35,178 bases of DNA, taken from contig DWYL01000243.1 of NCBI GenBank assembly GCA_019118685.1, forward strand, positions 1 to 35,178, read 5' to 3'. Each line of letters starts with the position of its first letter. Position 1 is the stretch's first letter. Below, in pieces: positions 18,408 through 26,462 of this stretch. Under the pieces are notes generated by a model. The model ran no database searches, was not told the DNA's origin, and was given only the letters and a program-made list of their open reading frames with translations. The stretch is from Candidatus Blautia merdipullorum. Lineage in GTDB: Bacteria > Bacillota > Clostridia > Lachnospirales > Lachnospiraceae. A program made the translations under genes and the position numbers.

Positions 18408-19172
18408 TTAAATCTGGTATGTATCCTGAAAGGAAATCCTGCGGAACCGGATCACTTCCTGTCCTCTGCAGATCCTTCCCGGATTCTCAGTGAACAGTGC
18501 CTCCAGATAATCCCTGGGGTATTCCTCCAAAAGAGACTCATAGACGTCCTGCATCCAGGGTGTCCGCTGATAAGGGCTGTGGGCGTCGCTGGCCACTACT
18601 GTGACCAGATTGTGGTCCAGCAGTTCAAAAGCCGTCCGCTGGGCAGTTCTTCCGAACCTTCCCATAAAGCTTCCTTTATTGATCTGCACGGCATAGCCTT
18701 TGCCCAGCCACCGGTATACGATCTCCGGGTCATCCTGAACAAACGCATACCGCTCTGCATGGGCGATCACCGGAACAGCTCTGGCCTCCCGCACCCTGTC
18801 CAGGATCCTGTCCGCGAAATCCGGGTCCTCCTGAAAGTCGAACTCCATCAGCAGATATCTGCTCTTATTCAGCGTAATGATCTTTCCCTCCGCCAGCAGT
18901 CTGGGAAGCTTAAAAGTAGAATAGACCTCCATTCCCGGCAAAAGCTTTACAGGAATATGATTCCGCTCCAGTTCCCGGACCGTCTTCCGAAAAAGTTCTA
19001 TGTACTCTTTTCCGAAATAATTATCATATACCCCTGGGATATTACAGTGGGGGGTAGCTACCATCACTGTAGTGCCGCCATCCGCAGCCATAGCCGCCAT
19101 CTCCATAGAATCATACAGATCCCTGGAGCCGTCATCGATCCCCGGCAAAATATGGGTATGTATATCTCTCAT
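18408..19172 (-). CDS. CpsB/CapC-type protein-tyrosine phosphatase (PHP domain)
   Basis: The 254-residue protein starts MRDIHTHILPGIDDGSRD, the metal-binding first motif of PHP-type tyrosine phosphatases (CpsB/Wzb of Firmicutes). Later metal ligands lie in VMVATPHCNIPG, VIAHAERYAF and VVASDAHSPY. It removes phosphate from the Tyr-rich tails of the BY-kinases encoded downstream. An in-frame ATG at 19241 exists. The start at 19172 is preferred because AAAGGGAGAA lies just upstream and the PHP motif must be close to the N-terminus. It has a candidate promoter of its own at 19213-19241. Confidence 0.9.
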   Translation of the reverse strand: MRDIHTHILPGIDDGSRDLYDSMEMAAMAADGGTTVMVATPHCNIPGVYDNYFGKEYIELFRKTVRELERNHIPVKLLPGMEVYSTFKLPRLLAEGKIITLNKSRYLLMEFDFQEDPDFADRILDRVREARAVPVIAHAERYAFVQDDPEIVYRWLGKGYAVQINKGSFMGRFGRTAQRTAFELLDHNLVTVVASDAHSPYQRTPWMQDVYESLLEEYPRDYLEALFTENPGRICRGQEVIRFRRISFQDTYQI

Positions 19173-19212
19173 GACTTCTCCCTTTGTACTTAAAATCCCG
19201 TGATACGCCAGT

Positions 19213-19241
19213 AGTATAGCATATTCTCCTATAAAAATCAC
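19213..19241 (-). promoter_or_regulatory. Candidate internal promoter upstream of the CpsB gene
   Basis: The minus strand carries an extended -10 (TGC then TATACT, 19213-19218) and a poor -35 (GTGATT, 19236-19241) with a 17-base spacer. The -35 touches the stop codon of the S26 peptidase gene. It would allow the polysaccharide genes to be expressed without the exporter genes. Confidence 0.45.
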
Positions 19242-19720
19242 TATTTTGATACGGAATTCTTATTTCCTCTTTTTCCTGCTCCTGACAGTTTCCCATAAAA
19301 TCCCGACAAAAAAGGCCGGATCGGCAGGAGGGCCAGCCAGACGTGAGCAAAAAATTCCCACCAGAAATCCCCCGGCCTTATCTTTTTTCCCTTTCTCTGG
19401 ACACAGAACACCAGACCGAAGATCTGCTCTCTCCTTACAGGGCCTTCCACCTGGGTCTGGCCGTCTCCCACCAGATAAAATCCATCTTTTCGTACCTTCA
19501 GGATCCTGTGCATGACAAACTGCCCCGAATCCCTCTGAAAAAACACCATGTCTCCCCTGCGCAGCTCCCGGTCCGGCTTCCGGAAATAAATATAATCCCT
19601 GGCATGTATTAAAAAGGGGGACATACTGCTGCCGGATATAAGAAGAGAGACCTCCCGTCCCTCTTCTGTCAGCTCCCGAAGAGCCGATACATATTCTCTG
19701 GTATCCACAAGTCTGGTCAT
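19241..19720 (-). CDS. S26 signal-peptidase-like serine protease
   Basis: The 159-residue protein has the S26 motif ISGSSMSPFL with likely nucleophile Ser32. The second box RRGDMVFFQRDSG-QFVMHRIL has His71 in the place of the usual Lys general base. The third box is YLVGDGQTQVEGPV. A Ser-His arrangement is typical of the SipW/Sec11 branch rather than LepB. There is no N-terminal membrane helix, but a hydrophobic segment near 125-150 could anchor it. It starts 10 bases after the ABC exporter gene. S26-like proteases of this short type occur in RiPP gene clusters, so it may cleave the exported substrates, although a general secretion role remains possible. Confidence 0.8.
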   Translation of the reverse strand: MTRLVDTREYVSALRELTEEGREVSLLISGSSMSPFLIHARDYIYFRKPDRELRRGDMVFFQRDSGQFVMHRILKVRKDGFYLVGDGQTQVEGPVRREQIFGLVFCVQRKGKKIRPGDFWWEFFAHVWLALLPIRPFLSGFYGKLSGAGKRGNKNSVSK

Positions 19721-19730
19721 CTGATCCCTC

Positions 19731-21521
19731 CTAGAAATCCATGGCCATACGGCTGGATTCTTCCTCGCTGAGCTCTGTCACCTTCGTCTCCATGACCCGG
19801 TACACTCTCTGGCAGAGGTTCAGCACACTGGGCCTGTGGGTGGTAACAATGCAGGTCTTATTGGGGTGCTGCTGTACGATATTTTTCAGCACCGTCCGCT
19901 CCGTAGTCACATCCAGGGCAGAGGTAGCCTCATCCAGCAGGAGAATAGGAGAATCTCTCAGCACCGCTCTGGCAATGGCCACACGCTGGGCCTGGCCCTC
20001 GGAAAGACCCCGTCCTCTTTCTCCCACGCTGCTGTTAATCGTATCCGGCAGCTTCTCCACAAAATCCCAGGCGCAGGCTACCTTCAGGGCTTCAATGATC
20101 TCCTCGTCGGTGGCCTCTTCCTTCACCATCCGCATGTTCTCCGCAATGGTTCCTGACAAAATAGTATTTCCCTGGGGAACATAAGCAAAAAGATGTCTGG
20201 TCTCTGCATTCATAGGAATCTCCCGGCCGTTGGAAGCTCTCAGCTTCACCTCTCCGTCCTCCGGCCGCACCAGTCCCAGGATCAGCCGGATCATGGTAGT
20301 CTTTCCTTCACCGGAAGGGCCCACCAGAGCCACGATCTCTCCCGGATTCGCCTCAAAAGCAGAGTCTGTGATCACACGGGTTCCCTGGACATAGGAGAAA
20401 TTCACATCCTCCATCCGGACCTGAAATCCCTCTTCCGCATACTTATCCATTTCCCCGCTCTCGGGAATATGTACTTCCCTCGGCAGTTCCACCAGCTCCC
20501 GGATCCGGTGAGCAGACACAGAACTGTTCAGGAAAGAAGGAATAATAGACACCACATTGCTGAAAGCAGAGGAAAGATTGCTCCTCTGCTGAAGGAACAA
20601 AGTCATAGTTCCGTATGTAATATCCCCGGTCCACAGCCGGAACAGACAGTAGCCGAAAGCCGCAAACTGCACCAGAGTTCCCATAATGGACATGAGAATA
20701 TTGGTCTTAATAGAGAACAGGTTGTACTTCAGGCTGATGTCCCGGAACTTGGACTGCCACCACCGCATCTTCTTGCTGTAATGGGGAGCCACTCCAAAGG
20801 ATTTAATGGTATCAAAGTTATAGATAGCCTCTACCTCAAAAGTCATCAACTCCGAGCTCATCTCCCGAACCTTCTTGCTGTAGTCCCTCTGCTTCTTGAT
20901 CATAAACCTGGACATAAGAAGCATGAAGGGAGCGCTGGCAAGAGCGATCACCGCCATGATCCAGTCATAATGAAGGATCACAAAGAAAGTAGCAATAAAA
21001 TTGTAAACCGCAATAATAATGGTAGGAAGCCAGCTGATGGCATTGCTGCTCACGGTCCCGATATCTCCGTTGAAACGGTTGAGAATATCTCCGTTGGAAT
21101 ACTTATTCAGAGACAGCCAGTCCGCATCTACGATCTTGTCAAAAATATCCGCCTGGATATCATTGTTAATGTCAATGCTCAGCTTGGCCGTGATCCTGCT
21201 GATAATACTGCTGAAAGCCAGACTGAATACAGTACTGCCCACCATAATAGCGATCATTACCCAGAGCTTGCTGGTCTCAAATCCTGTAATAATATCAATA
21301 AGATACTTGCTGGCCACACTGCTGACCAGTCCCATAGAAGTACTGAAAACACCCAGGATCACATAAAACACAATGGCTCCCTTATACCTGGCGCTGTAAC
21401 TGAAGATCCACTTCCAGTCCTCTATGATCTCACCAAAGGTCCCGTCCTTCCACCTGGATATGAGGATATCCAGAGATTCAAAGGCCGGATTCTTATTTTG
21501 ATTCTGATTTTCTTCGTCCAT
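19731..21521 (-). CDS. ABC exporter, fused membrane and ATPase domains
   Basis: This 596-residue half-transporter has six membrane segments between about 48 and 300. The ATPase domain has Walker A GPSGEGKT (401-408), Q-loop Gln450, signature LSEGQ (506-510) and Walker B ILLLDE (526-531). It lacks an N-terminal C39 peptidase, so any cleavage of cargo must be done by another enzyme, and the S26-like protease next door is the natural candidate. A hydrophilic N-terminal tail of about 40 residues, rich in Asn/Gln, precedes the first helix. It has its own promoter directly after the HprK-like gene. Substrates are likely the modified proteins of the adjacent cassettes. Confidence 0.88.
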   Translation of the reverse strand: MDEENQNQNKNPAFESLDILISRWKDGTFGEIIEDWKWIFSYSARYKGAIVFYVILGVFSTSMGLVSSVASKYLIDIITGFETSKLWVMIAIMVGSTVFSLAFSSIISRITAKLSIDINNDIQADIFDKIVDADWLSLNKYSNGDILNRFNGDIGTVSSNAISWLPTIIIAVYNFIATFFVILHYDWIMAVIALASAPFMLLMSRFMIKKQRDYSKKVREMSSELMTFEVEAIYNFDTIKSFGVAPHYSKKMRWWQSKFRDISLKYNLFSIKTNILMSIMGTLVQFAAFGYCLFRLWTGDITYGTMTLFLQQRSNLSSAFSNVVSIIPSFLNSSVSAHRIRELVELPREVHIPESGEMDKYAEEGFQVRMEDVNFSYVQGTRVITDSAFEANPGEIVALVGPSGEGKTTMIRLILGLVRPEDGEVKLRASNGREIPMNAETRHLFAYVPQGNTILSGTIAENMRMVKEEATDEEIIEALKVACAWDFVEKLPDTINSSVGERGRGLSEGQAQRVAIARAVLRDSPILLLDEATSALDVTTERTVLKNIVQQHPNKTCIVTTHRPSVLNLCQRVYRVMETKVTELSEEESSRMAMDF

Positions 21522-21582
21522 GAAACCTCTCCCATCCAGGGCTGCAGGCTTATACTCTGCCGCCTCTTTCTTCTAGTACAAC

Positions 21583-21612
21583 AGTATAACAGCCCAGGTT
21601 CCAAAACGTCAA
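21583..21612 (-). promoter_or_regulatory. Promoter of the ABC exporter operon
   Basis: TTGACG (21607-21612), an 18-base spacer and an extended -10 (TGT then TATACT, 21583-21588) are present on the minus strand. The -35 overlaps the stop codon of the HprK-like gene. The match is five of six bases in each box. Confidence 0.55.
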
Positions 21613-22481
21613 CCATCCAGTTTTTTCAAGGCTTTCTCCAGACAGTCCACTGCTTCCTCTGATATGGTACAGCCCAGATGAAACACGGGAACCCCTTCCG
21701 CCAGCTCCTGAATCAGGTCAATGGCATGAAGATGATCCTTCATATTCCATTTATTTACTGTGATCTGACTGTACAGCAGGGGAAAGGCCCTGCCGGGAGG
21801 AAGCTGTTCTGCCTGGTTTTCCTTGGCCTGGCTGAGCATCACCACAGCCCGGATGGGAAATTCTTCATTGTGGCAGACCTCCGAAGTGCCGCATACCGGC
21901 CACCCCTGGGCCGTCCACCTTCCCTTCCTTTTCCCAAGCAGAGCCCGGTCACCGTTCACAGTCCGGCTGCCCCGGTACTTCTCCCACAGATTGGCCTGGG
22001 TGGTCTTCCCTGTCTCAGAAGGAGCAGAAAACAAAATGGCCTCCCCCTGATATACCATATAGGCACAGTGGAGGATGAGACTGTCCCTGGCGATCAACCG
22101 CCTCTCCAGTGCAAGAAGAGAAGTAAACACCGGGTCAATATGCAGCCCCTGTATCCGATCCCTGGCCAAAAGGACCCGGGCCTTATGAGAAGCCAGCTCC
22201 TGATAGCAGGCATAATACCCTTCCGTCCCCTTCACTCCAATAAGACGGCTCTCCCCCGCCTCACCCTGAAAAACCAGAAGATCCGGCCGCCTGGCCAGGA
22301 CCTTTCCCTCAGGCTTGGGAAGCTGATCTGTTACTTCTATATAATAAGTATATTCCGGGGCAGCCTCCTCCTGATCTGCTCCCTCCTCCCAGGCAAACTT
22401 CAGAAAGTTCTCAGGGGGAAGAGCCTCCGGAGGGCAGACCAGGCGGAACAGAAAATCACCGATCTTAAACTTCTTGTCCAT
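21609..22481 (-). CDS. HPr-kinase-like protein kinase (RiPP-associated)
   Basis: The 290-residue protein has a C-terminal HprK-type fold signature. Its P-loop is FSAPSETGKTTQANLW (about 151-166), followed by the TVNGDRALLG metal-binding Asp178 and a conserved GWPVCGTSEVCHNE / FPIRAVVMLSQA block. The N-terminal 130 residues lack a recognised domain. HprK-like proteins in lasso-peptide clusters (ThcoK, PadeK) phosphorylate the C-terminal Ser of the precursor, and the substrate protein of this cassette also ends in Ser. The start overlaps the end of the radical SAM gene by 17 bases, showing coupled translation. A regulatory role on HPr is unlikely in this setting. Confidence 0.8.
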   Translation of the reverse strand: MDKKFKIGDFLFRLVCPPEALPPENFLKFAWEEGADQEEAAPEYTYYIEVTDQLPKPEGKVLARRPDLLVFQGEAGESRLIGVKGTEGYYACYQELASHKARVLLARDRIQGLHIDPVFTSLLALERRLIARDSLILHCAYMVYQGEAILFSAPSETGKTTQANLWEKYRGSRTVNGDRALLGKRKGRWTAQGWPVCGTSEVCHNEEFPIRAVVMLSQAKENQAEQLPPGRAFPLLYSQITVNKWNMKDHLHAIDLIQELAEGVPVFHLGCTISEEAVDCLEKALKKLDG

Positions 22482-23592
22482 GCTTTATTTTCTCCCATTC
22501 TTCTCTTAAAAGCCTTAAAGACTCCTCTGCATACCGGCACATATAATCCGGCACTCCCTCATAGCTCCCGGTCTCCAGGAGAGCGCTGGCAGCACAGGTC
22601 CGGCAAAGATGCCGCAATCTGCAGACACTGCATTTAGAATTCAGCAGGATCTTGTCCGTCTCTTCCACCATATACTTCCAGGCAGCCTCAAATCCCACCT
22701 CAAAAACCGAAACCGCCGGCTGGCTCAATATCACACAGGGACGCATCTCCCCCTGCCAGTTAATGGTAAAAGAACACTGGCCGGCCATGCAGGACATATG
22801 TCCCGGCTCCTCCCGGGCAGGCTCTGGATGATCCGCTCTCATCACAGACTGCTCCACATACTGAGGAAAAAGTTCCGGGCCCATCTCCCGCTTCAGGGCA
22901 TGGATCCTGGCCACAGCCGCATCCTCCGGGTTCAGGCGGGCCTGAAGATTATAAGGCTTCTCCCGCTCCCGTACAGCAGGCATCATATAAGTATCCACCC
23001 GCACAGGAATATCCAGTTCTTCTCCGATATCCAGCAGCCGGTCCAGATCCTCCCGATTTGCTTTAGCAAGGCTTCCCCCTACCTTTACATCTACCCCTTG
23101 TTCTCTCAGAAGACGAATCCCTCTTATGGTTTTCTCAAATCCTCCGGGATAATGGCACAGATTTCTATAAGTCTCTTCATTGGTTCCATATAAAGTAATA
23201 TTCACTCTTCTCGGCTTATGCTTCCCGAGAAACTCCGCCAACTCCTCGTCGATAAGGGTTCCGTTGGTGTTAATCGTGAGGATCATCCCCATTTTCCGCA
23301 GCCCCAGATAAAGCCTGGTAAAATCAGGGAAAAGAAAAGGCTCCCCGCCTGTCAGAAGAAGGAAAAGCACCCCTGCATCCTTCATCTGTCTTCCGATCTC
23401 CAGCCATTCATCCGCAGTTCTCAGCCGTCCCTGCTTCTCCATCTCCTCCCGGCTCAAACGGACATAGCACATATCGCAGTTCATATTGCAGAGAGGCAGA
23501 AGCTCAATACTGCCATTGGCAGGTGTGCGGGTACGCTTGGCCTGGTCCAGAAGCATCCGCTCTACAGTGGTTGCTCCTTCCATAGGTTCCAT
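22465..23592 (-). CDS. Radical SAM/SPASM maturase of cassette 1
   Basis: The 375-residue enzyme has the radical SAM cluster motif C35-x3-C39-x2-C42 in LPLCNMNCDMCYVRLS. It also has the GGEP motif (LLLTGGEPFLFPDF) and TINTNGTLID. The C-terminal SPASM domain is Cys-rich (MAGQCSF, MRPC, CSVCRLRHLCRTCAAS, DYMC) and would hold auxiliary iron-sulfur clusters. SPASM maturases form thioether, C-C or other crosslinks, or epimerise residues, in peptide substrates. It has AAGGAGAG six bases before the ATG. It lies downstream of the substrate gene, with a hairpin in between, and shares long stretches of sequence with the enzyme of cassette 2. The bond it forms cannot be read from sequence. Confidence 0.88.
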   Translation of the reverse strand: MEPMEGATTVERMLLDQAKRTRTPANGSIELLPLCNMNCDMCYVRLSREEMEKQGRLRTADEWLEIGRQMKDAGVLFLLLTGGEPFLFPDFTRLYLGLRKMGMILTINTNGTLIDEELAEFLGKHKPRRVNITLYGTNEETYRNLCHYPGGFEKTIRGIRLLREQGVDVKVGGSLAKANREDLDRLLDIGEELDIPVRVDTYMMPAVREREKPYNLQARLNPEDAAVARIHALKREMGPELFPQYVEQSVMRADHPEPAREEPGHMSCMAGQCSFTINWQGEMRPCVILSQPAVSVFEVGFEAAWKYMVEETDKILLNSKCSVCRLRHLCRTCAASALLETGSYEGVPDYMCRYAEESLRLLREEWEKIKHGQEV

Positions 23593-23617
23593 AAAAAGCT
23601 CTCCTTTCAGATAACAT

Positions 23618-23648
23618 GAAAATAGACCGGAGGATAGATCCGGTCTAT
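23618..23648 (-). terminator. Hairpin between substrate and maturase genes, cassette 1 (attenuator-like)
   Basis: A perfect 10-base stem (ATAGACCGGA / TCCGGTCTAT, loop of seven bases) is followed on the minus strand by only four T. This would be a weak or partial terminator. It lies 20 bases after the substrate stop and 26 bases before the maturase start. Confidence 0.5.
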
Positions 23649-23668
23649 AGTGATTATGTAGTTATGTA

Positions 23669-24082
23669 TTATGATTTTGCAGTTTCCCAGTCATCTCTAT
23701 TGAGGTTAGTTGTACAATGAGTATTATCATTGTTGGGACCTCTCCAGACAATAACATCCGTTGTAGTTGTCTCGTAGTGTCCCCATGGCCAATGTCCCAC
23801 ATATTCTTCAGTCACATAATATCCATTCAGAAATGCATCATCTGAATCTGCTTCATGCTGTGTTCCGCAGGCATGATATCCACTCAAATACTGATCGCCA
23901 CCCCAACCTGTCTGAAGTCCTGGCTGTCCGTTTGTTTCAAGATATACAGTACCTGACTTTCCGCCACCGGCATCACATGTAAATAAATAGGTTGTACCAC
24001 TGTCTCCACATGCAGCTACATACTCATTTGCTTCAAATTTCTGCACTTCTGTTAATGGACGTGTCCAAACTCTTCTCTCCAT
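23669..24082 (-). CDS. RiPP-like substrate protein of cassette 1
   Basis: No known family is recognised. The 137-residue protein starts MERRVWTRPLTEVQKFEANE and continues EYVAAC, with Cys at 25, 36, 72 and 123, and ends ETAKS. The first part resembles the leader-like region of the substrate at 26021. The rest is rich in Gly, Thr, Asn, Tyr and Trp and has no membrane or Sec signal. It follows the PqqD-like gene by three bases, has a near-perfect AAGGAGG ribosome site and precedes a radical SAM enzyme, so a substrate role is inferred from context. It is far longer than most RiPP precursors. It might be a small secreted protein that carries the modification as a folded domain. Confidence 0.7.
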   Translation of the reverse strand: MERRVWTRPLTEVQKFEANEYVAACGDSGTTYLFTCDAGGGKSGTVYLETNGQPGLQTGWGGDQYLSGYHACGTQHEADSDDAFLNGYYVTEEYVGHWPWGHYETTTTDVIVWRGPNNDNTHCTTNLNRDDWETAKS

Positions 24083-24085
24083 TTT

Positions 24086-24448
24086 TTATTCCTCCTTCAA
24101 TAAACCATATTTTACGTAATCTTCTATAAAGCTGTAAATCCCTTTTTCTATCTCGCCCTCAGGATCTTCATATTCTTCCTTTGCCTGGGCGATCACATCC
24201 TCTGCTGTCCTGGGTGTTTGAAACAGCTTCCACAAAAAACTGCAAGTATCATTTAAAGAAATCAAGCTGTTTTCAAATATCCCCGCCTCTCCCACAGGTA
24301 TGAGCACGGCCTCTCCTGCAATCTCCCGGAGAATAAAATCCGGATTTGCTCTAAATTTTCTCTTACTCGGCTCCGACTCATAATTCAGGGGATGTGGCTG
24401 AAGTTCAGAGTCAGAGAGGGGCTGTGACGACTGTTTGTCTTTCTCCAA
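24086..24448 (-). CDS. PqqD-like RiPP recognition protein, cassette 1
   Basis: The 120-residue product has a disordered N-terminal 35 residues. A PqqD fold follows: NPDFILREIAGEAVLIPVGE with a beta-hairpin, then LNDTCSFLWKLFQ and helices ending DYVKYGLLKEE. PqqD-like proteins bind precursor leaders and present them to radical SAM enzymes. The start codon is TTG (24448), supported by GGAGGAGG immediately upstream. There is no alternative ATG before the conserved core. It opens the cassette 1 transcript, about 45 bases from the promoter -10 at 24491-24496. Confidence 0.85.
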   Translation of the reverse strand: MEKDKQSSQPLSDSELQPHPLNYESEPSKRKFRANPDFILREIAGEAVLIPVGEAGIFENSLISLNDTCSFLWKLFQTPRTAEDVIAQAKEEYEDPEGEIEKGIYSFIEDYVKYGLLKEE

Positions 24449-24490
24449 TCTACTCCTCCTCCAAATAAATTTCCTGTATATGCATATAAT

Positions 24491-24518
24491 ATGATAGCAC
24501 AGTTCTTACTATTGTCAA
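24491..24518 (-). promoter_or_regulatory. Promoter of cassette 1
   Basis: A perfect TTGACA (24513-24518), a 16-base spacer and an extended -10 (TGC then TATCAT, 24491-24496) are on the minus strand. The flanking words ACTTGAC and GTGCTA recur in the cassette 2 promoter. Confidence 0.7.
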
Positions 24519-24529
24519 GTAAAATAAGA

Positions 24530-24544
24530 CACAGTTTTTTCACA
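24530..24544. promoter_or_regulatory. Shared upstream motif, copy 1
   Basis: The 15-base plus-strand sequence cacagttttttcaca is identical to one upstream of cassette 2 (26907-26921). It ends 11 bases upstream of the -35 box here. It may be a binding site for a common regulator; no known protein site is recognised. The rest of 24545-24740 is AT-rich with nothing else recognisable. Confidence 0.4.
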
Positions 24545-24740
24545 ATTTTGTACCAACTTTGAGACAAAGGTAAGCAAGAAATTTATTTTATTTTTAGACT
24601 AAGATAAGGCTTGTCCCTATCTGCCTGTATATTCTACTACCTATAGGAGTGAAATTCAACCCAATATACAGGATTCCCTGTATTTCCCACATTTTTTCCA
24701 TGTGTTTCATTTTTTGTCCATTTTTCTCCTTTAGATGCAT

Positions 24741-24786
24741 AAAAAGCGGAGCAAAATCTTCTCCTACAACTTTGCCCCGCTTTTTT
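24741..24786 (-). terminator. Rho-independent terminator after the cassette 2 maturase
   Basis: On the minus strand AAAAAAGCGGGGCAAA pairs with TTTTGCTCCGCTTTTT around a loop of about 14 bases. Because A and T runs flank both sides, it may also work on the plus strand. It begins just after the stop of the radical SAM gene at 24793 and isolates cassette 2 from cassette 1. Confidence 0.78.
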
Positions 24787-24792
24787 ATTTCT

Positions 24793-25914
24793 TTATTGTT
24801 TAATGCCCGGAGAAATCTTCCTCCATTCCTCTTCCAGCAGTCTTCCATATTCTTTTGCATACCGGCAGAGATATTCCGGCAGCCCCCTGTATTCACCGGT
24901 TTCTAACTTAGCACAGGCCACACAGGTCTTGCATACTGGCCGGAGTCTGCATTTTCTGCACTTAGGGTTCATTTGAAATTCCTTGGATCTGGTTCTTACT
25001 TCCTGCCAGGCAGTCTCAAATCCTGTTTCAAACACCGGAACTCCCGGTTCTTCTAAAGTAACACACGGCCGCATCTCACCCTGCCAGTTTACAGTAAAAG
25101 AACAGTTCCCTGCCATACAGGAAATCCGGTCCGGATAGACTTTCTTTTTTTCTTTTAACTGTCTGTTGATCTCTCTCACATATGCAAAGAAAGATTCCCT
25201 GTCCCACTCAGTTCTCATAACCTCCAGCTCTGTTGCCGCCACTTCCTCTGGATCCAGTCTTGCCTGTTCTTCAAAGGGCTTTCCCCTCTCATGAACCCCA
25301 GGCAGCATATAGGTATCCATATGAACCGGCACATCCAGTTCCTGTCCGATCCTGTAAATGGCTTCCATATCCTTACGGTTATTTTTGGTAACACTTCCGT
25401 TAATCTTTACGTCTACTTCCCTTTCCTTCAGCAATCGGATTGCCCTCAGGGCTTTTTCAAATCCCCCAGGATAATGGCAAAGTGTTTCATAAGCTGTATC
25501 ATCCTTTCCGTACAGGGTAATATTGATCCTCCGAGGCCTGTATCTGCCGAAAAAATCCGCCCAGTCCTCGTCTAAAAGAGTGCCGTTTGTATTAATTGTC
25601 AGGATCATTCCCATCTGGCGTAGCTCTCGATATAGCCTCCGGAAATCCTGAAACAACAGAGGTTCTCCTCCTGTAAGGAGCAAAAACAGCACTCCTGCCT
25701 TCTCCATCTCTCCTGCCAGACGGATCCATTCATCTGCAGTATGGAGTCTTCCCCTTTTCTTCATTTCCTCAGGGCTCAGTCTGATATAGCACATATCACA
25801 ATTCATGTTACATAATGGAAGAAGCTCCAGACTACCATTCAATGGCCGTCCGCTGGCGGCAGCCCGGCTCAGCATCATCCCCTCTACTGTTGTTATATTT
25901 TCTTCATGTTCCAT
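24793..25914 (-). CDS. Radical SAM/SPASM maturase of cassette 2
   Basis: The enzyme (373 residues from this start) has the same layout as the cassette 1 maturase. It has PLCNMNCDMCYIRLS with C-x3-C-x2-C, LLTGGEPLLFQDFRR and TINTNGTLLDED. The C-terminal SPASM Cys set is MAGNCSF, MRPC, CRKCRLRPVCKTCVAC and YLC. I place the start at ATG 25914, which has GGAG six bases upstream. The ATG at 25926 adds four residues and has a poorer site. The strong similarity to the copy at 22465 points to tandem duplication of the whole cassette. It has no HprK-like gene directly after it, so it may share the cassette 1 kinase. Confidence 0.87.
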   Translation of the reverse strand: MEHEENITTVEGMMLSRAAASGRPLNGSLELLPLCNMNCDMCYIRLSPEEMKKRGRLHTADEWIRLAGEMEKAGVLFLLLTGGEPLLFQDFRRLYRELRQMGMILTINTNGTLLDEDWADFFGRYRPRRINITLYGKDDTAYETLCHYPGGFEKALRAIRLLKEREVDVKINGSVTKNNRKDMEAIYRIGQELDVPVHMDTYMLPGVHERGKPFEEQARLDPEEVAATELEVMRTEWDRESFFAYVREINRQLKEKKKVYPDRISCMAGNCSFTVNWQGEMRPCVTLEEPGVPVFETGFETAWQEVRTRSKEFQMNPKCRKCRLRPVCKTCVACAKLETGEYRGLPEYLCRYAKEYGRLLEEEWRKISPGIKQ

Positions 25915-25953
25915 AGAATTCTCCATTTAGCCTTATAATGCAGCTCTGTTTAT

Positions 25954-25982
25954 CAAAAAAAGAACCGAAATATTTCGGTTCT
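25954..25982 (-). terminator. Terminator/attenuator between substrate and maturase genes, cassette 2
   Basis: A perfect nine-base stem (AGAACCGAA / TTCGGTTCT) with a four-base loop is followed on the minus strand by about seven T. It starts 38 bases after the substrate stop. It should end most transcripts after the PqqD and substrate genes and let only some continue into the maturase gene. Confidence 0.8.
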
Positions 25983-26020
25983 CTTTTAGCATTTTCACTT
26001 ATACAGGTTCGCATTAGTTA

Positions 26021-26461
26021 TTATGAACGGTTTGGATGATTAGGCGTAGGATTTGTTACTATACCATAGTGATTCCACCTTCTATCCTCATTGCCACTTA
26101 AGGTATACCAAAAAATGCTATCACCATCATCAATTGTATTATTGCCATTGTTGTCTATGTAGTGCGTATACCCACCGTTAAGAGAGCCTTGGTCACTGCT
26201 ATTTTCTGCATAAAACGAAACTTGTCCACTTTCACTAACATTAAACTGATTATTACTTGCTATGCTACAGCTACCAGTGTGATCATGGCAATTACCGCCA
26301 TAAGGCCGCTGTCCATTCCAATTTCTCCAATTTTGCTCTTGACCATATTCTCCATAATTTCCATTGCCCACTCTACATGCTACCGTCCAGCATACTGCCA
26401 CATACTCATTTGGCTCAAATTCCTGTACTAAAATCCTTGGTGTTTCCCATTTTCTTTCCAT
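26021..26461 (-). CDS. RiPP-like substrate protein of cassette 2
   Basis: This 146-residue protein belongs with the one at 23669. It starts MERKWETPRILVQEFEPNEY and continues VAVC, has Cys at 24, 29, 58 and 65, and ends NHPNRS. The middle is rich in Asn, Gly and Tyr (GNGNYGEYGQEQNWRNWNG). Residues 103-114 (DNNGNNTIDDGD) fit an EF-hand/dockerin-like calcium loop. The ATG lies one base after the PqqD stop and is preceded by AAGGAGG. It is more AT-rich than the adjacent maturase. No signal peptide is seen, so export by the ABC transporter is inferred. It is not a recognised family. The substrate role rests on context and shared features. Confidence 0.7.
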   Translation of the reverse strand: MERKWETPRILVQEFEPNEYVAVCWTVACRVGNGNYGEYGQEQNWRNWNGQRPYGGNCHDHTGSCSIASNNQFNVSESGQVSFYAENSSDQGSLNGGYTHYIDNNGNNTIDDGDSIFWYTLSGNEDRRWNHYGIVTNPTPNHPNRS

Positions 26462-26462
26462 T

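Noticed and set aside
20193-21662. Long plus-strand open frame of 489 codons
   Set aside because: It lies wholly opposite the ABC exporter gene, has no ribosome site or recognisable motif, and its His/Pro/Ser-rich translation is typical of an antisense frame.
21609-22481. Genuine HPr kinase/phosphorylase controlling carbon catabolism
   Set aside because: The N-terminal domain and P-loop context differ from HprK, two copies are present, and both are coupled to rSAM or substrate genes.
24449-24792. Riboswitch in the cassette 1 leader
   Set aside because: The leader after the promoter is only about 40 bases; no known riboswitch core was seen.
23669-26461. Ordinary bacteriocin or lasso-peptide precursors
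   Set aside because: The substrates are too long, there is no double-Gly leader, no C39 peptidase, no lasso cyclase and no lanthipeptide synthetase in the window.
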